NCBI GenBank assembly: GCA_023213395.1 | Contig: CM041465.1 | Location: 198,283,741-198,347,740, forward strand | Reading direction: 5' to 3' | Length of the DNA: 64,000 nt | DNA from: Cycas panzhihuaensis | Lineage: Eukaryota > Cycadophyta | Part shown: one piece after another, positions 62,630 through 64,000 of the stretch | Numbering within the stretch: position 1 is the first letter of the stretch | How the letters are laid out: every line of letters begins with the position of its first letter | Position numbers and translations under genes: made by a program | Notes under the pieces: model-generated | What the model saw: only the letters and a program-made list of their open reading frames with translations | What the model was told of the DNA's origin: nothing | Database searches by the model: none

Positions 62630-63800
62630 GCACCTTGCTCTTAATAAAGAGCCCCTAACGTACCAAGAAGCTATAAAGCATGCAGTTTAGACAAATGCCA
62701 TGAACAAAGACTACCAATCTCTTATCAAGAACAATACATGGGAGCTTGTTAATCTACCACTTAGAAGAAAGGTAGTTCAAAATAAACGGGTGTTCAAAAA
62801 CAAGTACATATCAGATGAAACCCTAAAAAGATACAAGGCAAGGTTGGTAGCAAAAGGATTCATGTAAAGAGAAGGCATCGACTACACTGAAATCTTTGCT
62901 CCTACAACCAAGTAGCCTATAATCAGAACTCTTATAGTCTTGGCTACTCAATAACGTTGGAAAATCCTCCAACTCGATGTTAAGACAACATTTCTCAATG
63001 GGGACCTTAAAGAAGAAATTCACATAGCTCATCTAGAAGGATACAAGATTGTCGGTCAGGAGCATAAGGTTTACATGCTCAAAAAGTCCATATACTACCT
63101 AAAGCAAGCCCCTCATGTTTGGTTTACCAAGTTGTCTAAAAGAATGAGGCAACTTAGATATGAGGTTTATGACTATCAAGATATTGATACAACATTATTC
63201 ATCAAGTGCTAAAATGATAAAGTCACTTACATCTTAATCTTTGTAGATGACATGCTAATAATGGGGAATAGTGAACAGGTAATCAATCAACTAGAGAAGG
63301 ACCTTGCTATAACTTTTAAATTATCTGACCCCAGGTTGATGAAATATTACTTGGGCATTGAAGTAACTCAAAAGAATGGCAAAATTTTTCTCTCCTAAGA
63401 AAAATATATCAACGATCTTTTGACAAAGTTTCAGTTAGAAGGTGCTCAACCAATGGATACACCTATGGAGCCTAATATTAGACTCTCAGTTAATGGTGAC
63501 ATTAGGGAGGCATACATAAAACTCTATAGTCAACTTATAGGTAGTCTCATCTATACTACCAATGCAAGGCCATATATTGCACACTCTGTTAGCATTCTTA
63601 CAAGATTCATGACAAATCCTAAGCAAAATCATTGCTAAGCTACAATACGAGTGTTGAGGTGCCTAAAGACGACTAGCAAATATGGTATGTTGTATGAACC
63701 TAATACAAAATTTAAACTTTATGCATACACAGTCTCAGACTTTGCCAGAGATAAAGACATAATAAGATGATCCCAAAAGAGCTTAGTTGGTGAAGAAGTC
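62630..63800 (+). pseudogene. Copia reverse transcriptase and partial RNase H (dead)
   Basis: NAMNKDYQSLIKNNTWELVN opens RT at about 62697. RYKARLVAKGFM and EGIDYTEIFAPTTK follow, then LDVKTTFLNGDLKEEIHIA with the first catalytic Asp and LIFVDDMLIMG with the second pair. The 63420-63638 frame covers QPMDTPMEPNIRL and SLIYTTNARPYIAHSVSIL. RNase H starts at about 63720 (YAYTVSDFARDKD, consensus GY.D.DWAGD..), with its first Asp changed to Val. Similarity fades near 63800. At least seven stops. Confidence 0.92.
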
Positions 63801-64000
63801 AATTATCAACCTTTTCTCCTTGAGATCCTGGGAGTTAGTGTAGAAATCTCAATAACATCAAAACAACAATGAGCCCATGAAAGGAAAATTCTACACCAAA
63901 TAATTTATTCTTGGAATTGATCCAAAAGTATGAGGAATAATACTTTTATTAAACCATGAAAATCTTCATTTAATGGTGGAGAAATCAACTAGCAAAAGAA
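63801..64000 (+). other. Window end within the copia element
   Basis: Probably the last part of RNase H or the 3' untranslated region; not readable as protein. No LTR start is seen. Confidence 0.4.

Larger units (their letters stand above)
57306..64000 (+). mobile_element. Ty1/copia element, plus strand, runs off the window
   Basis: A 375-bp LTR with TG...CA ends (57306-57680) is followed two bases later by a perfect Met-tRNA primer site. Gag starts about 2 kb downstream, and protease, integrase, RT and RNase H follow in copia order to about 63800. The 3' LTR is not seen and should lie beyond 64000. Stops and frame changes are present in every domain. Assigning the LTR and the coding part to one element is an inference from order and strand. 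Confidence 0.75.

Overview
The window is plant nuclear DNA with no prokaryotic features. It shows plant Ty3/gypsy and Ty1/copia LTR retrotransposons primed by initiator-Met tRNA (TGGTATCAGAGC-type sites), an L1-type LINE whose ORF2 carries a C-terminal RNase H, a possible tRNA-derived SINE head, and long AT-rich tracts with very few CG dinucleotides. I see no host gene, rRNA, tRNA gene or CRISPR array. The species cannot be named; a seed plant with a large, slowly purged repeat fraction fits. Almost every coding frame is broken by stops and frameshifts, so these are mostly fossils.

Layout. 1-4458: decayed AT-rich DNA with a (CT)n(AT)n microsatellite. 4459-29306: a four-layer nest. Outermost is a non-coding LTR element (copy A). 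Inside it lie a minus-strand copia element (about 5401-15847) and a CG-rich gypsy element with 2.5-kb LTRs (18310-28254, target duplication GCATC). Inside the copia is a gypsy chromovirus (8090-14276, target duplication ACAAC). Inside the chromovirus is a solo LTR (11793-12435, target duplication AATTG). 29307-38875: AT-rich DNA with a minus-strand LTR pair (31216-31520 and 34973-35295) and a 0.5-kb compound microsatellite. 38892-45228: a full-length minus-strand LINE bounded by 16-bp target duplications that differ at one base. 46370-49040: a plus-strand copia remnant. 49465-52808: copy B of the non-coding family, whose 3' LTR is cut at a deletion junction shared with a minus-strand copia gag (52815-53972). 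57306-64000: a plus-strand copia element that runs off the window.

The most unusual object is the 18310-28254 element. It encodes a Tat/Athila-like gag and an aspartic protease but no reverse transcriptase or integrase, so it would need enzymes in trans. Near its 3' end are four tandem copies of an ~85-bp unit. Each copy folds as a hairpin, and the fourth carries paired substitutions that preserve the stem. Its two LTRs differ in a mosaic way, with a 304-bp identical run next to blocks dense in small indels, which raises the question of gene conversion versus assembly error.

The genes do not form a host pathway. The functional logic is that of retroelements: LTR promoter, tRNA-primed minus-strand synthesis, gag particle, protease/RT/RNase H/integrase, and polypurine-primed plus strand. 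All boundaries were read by eye from sequence; no alignment or database search was run.
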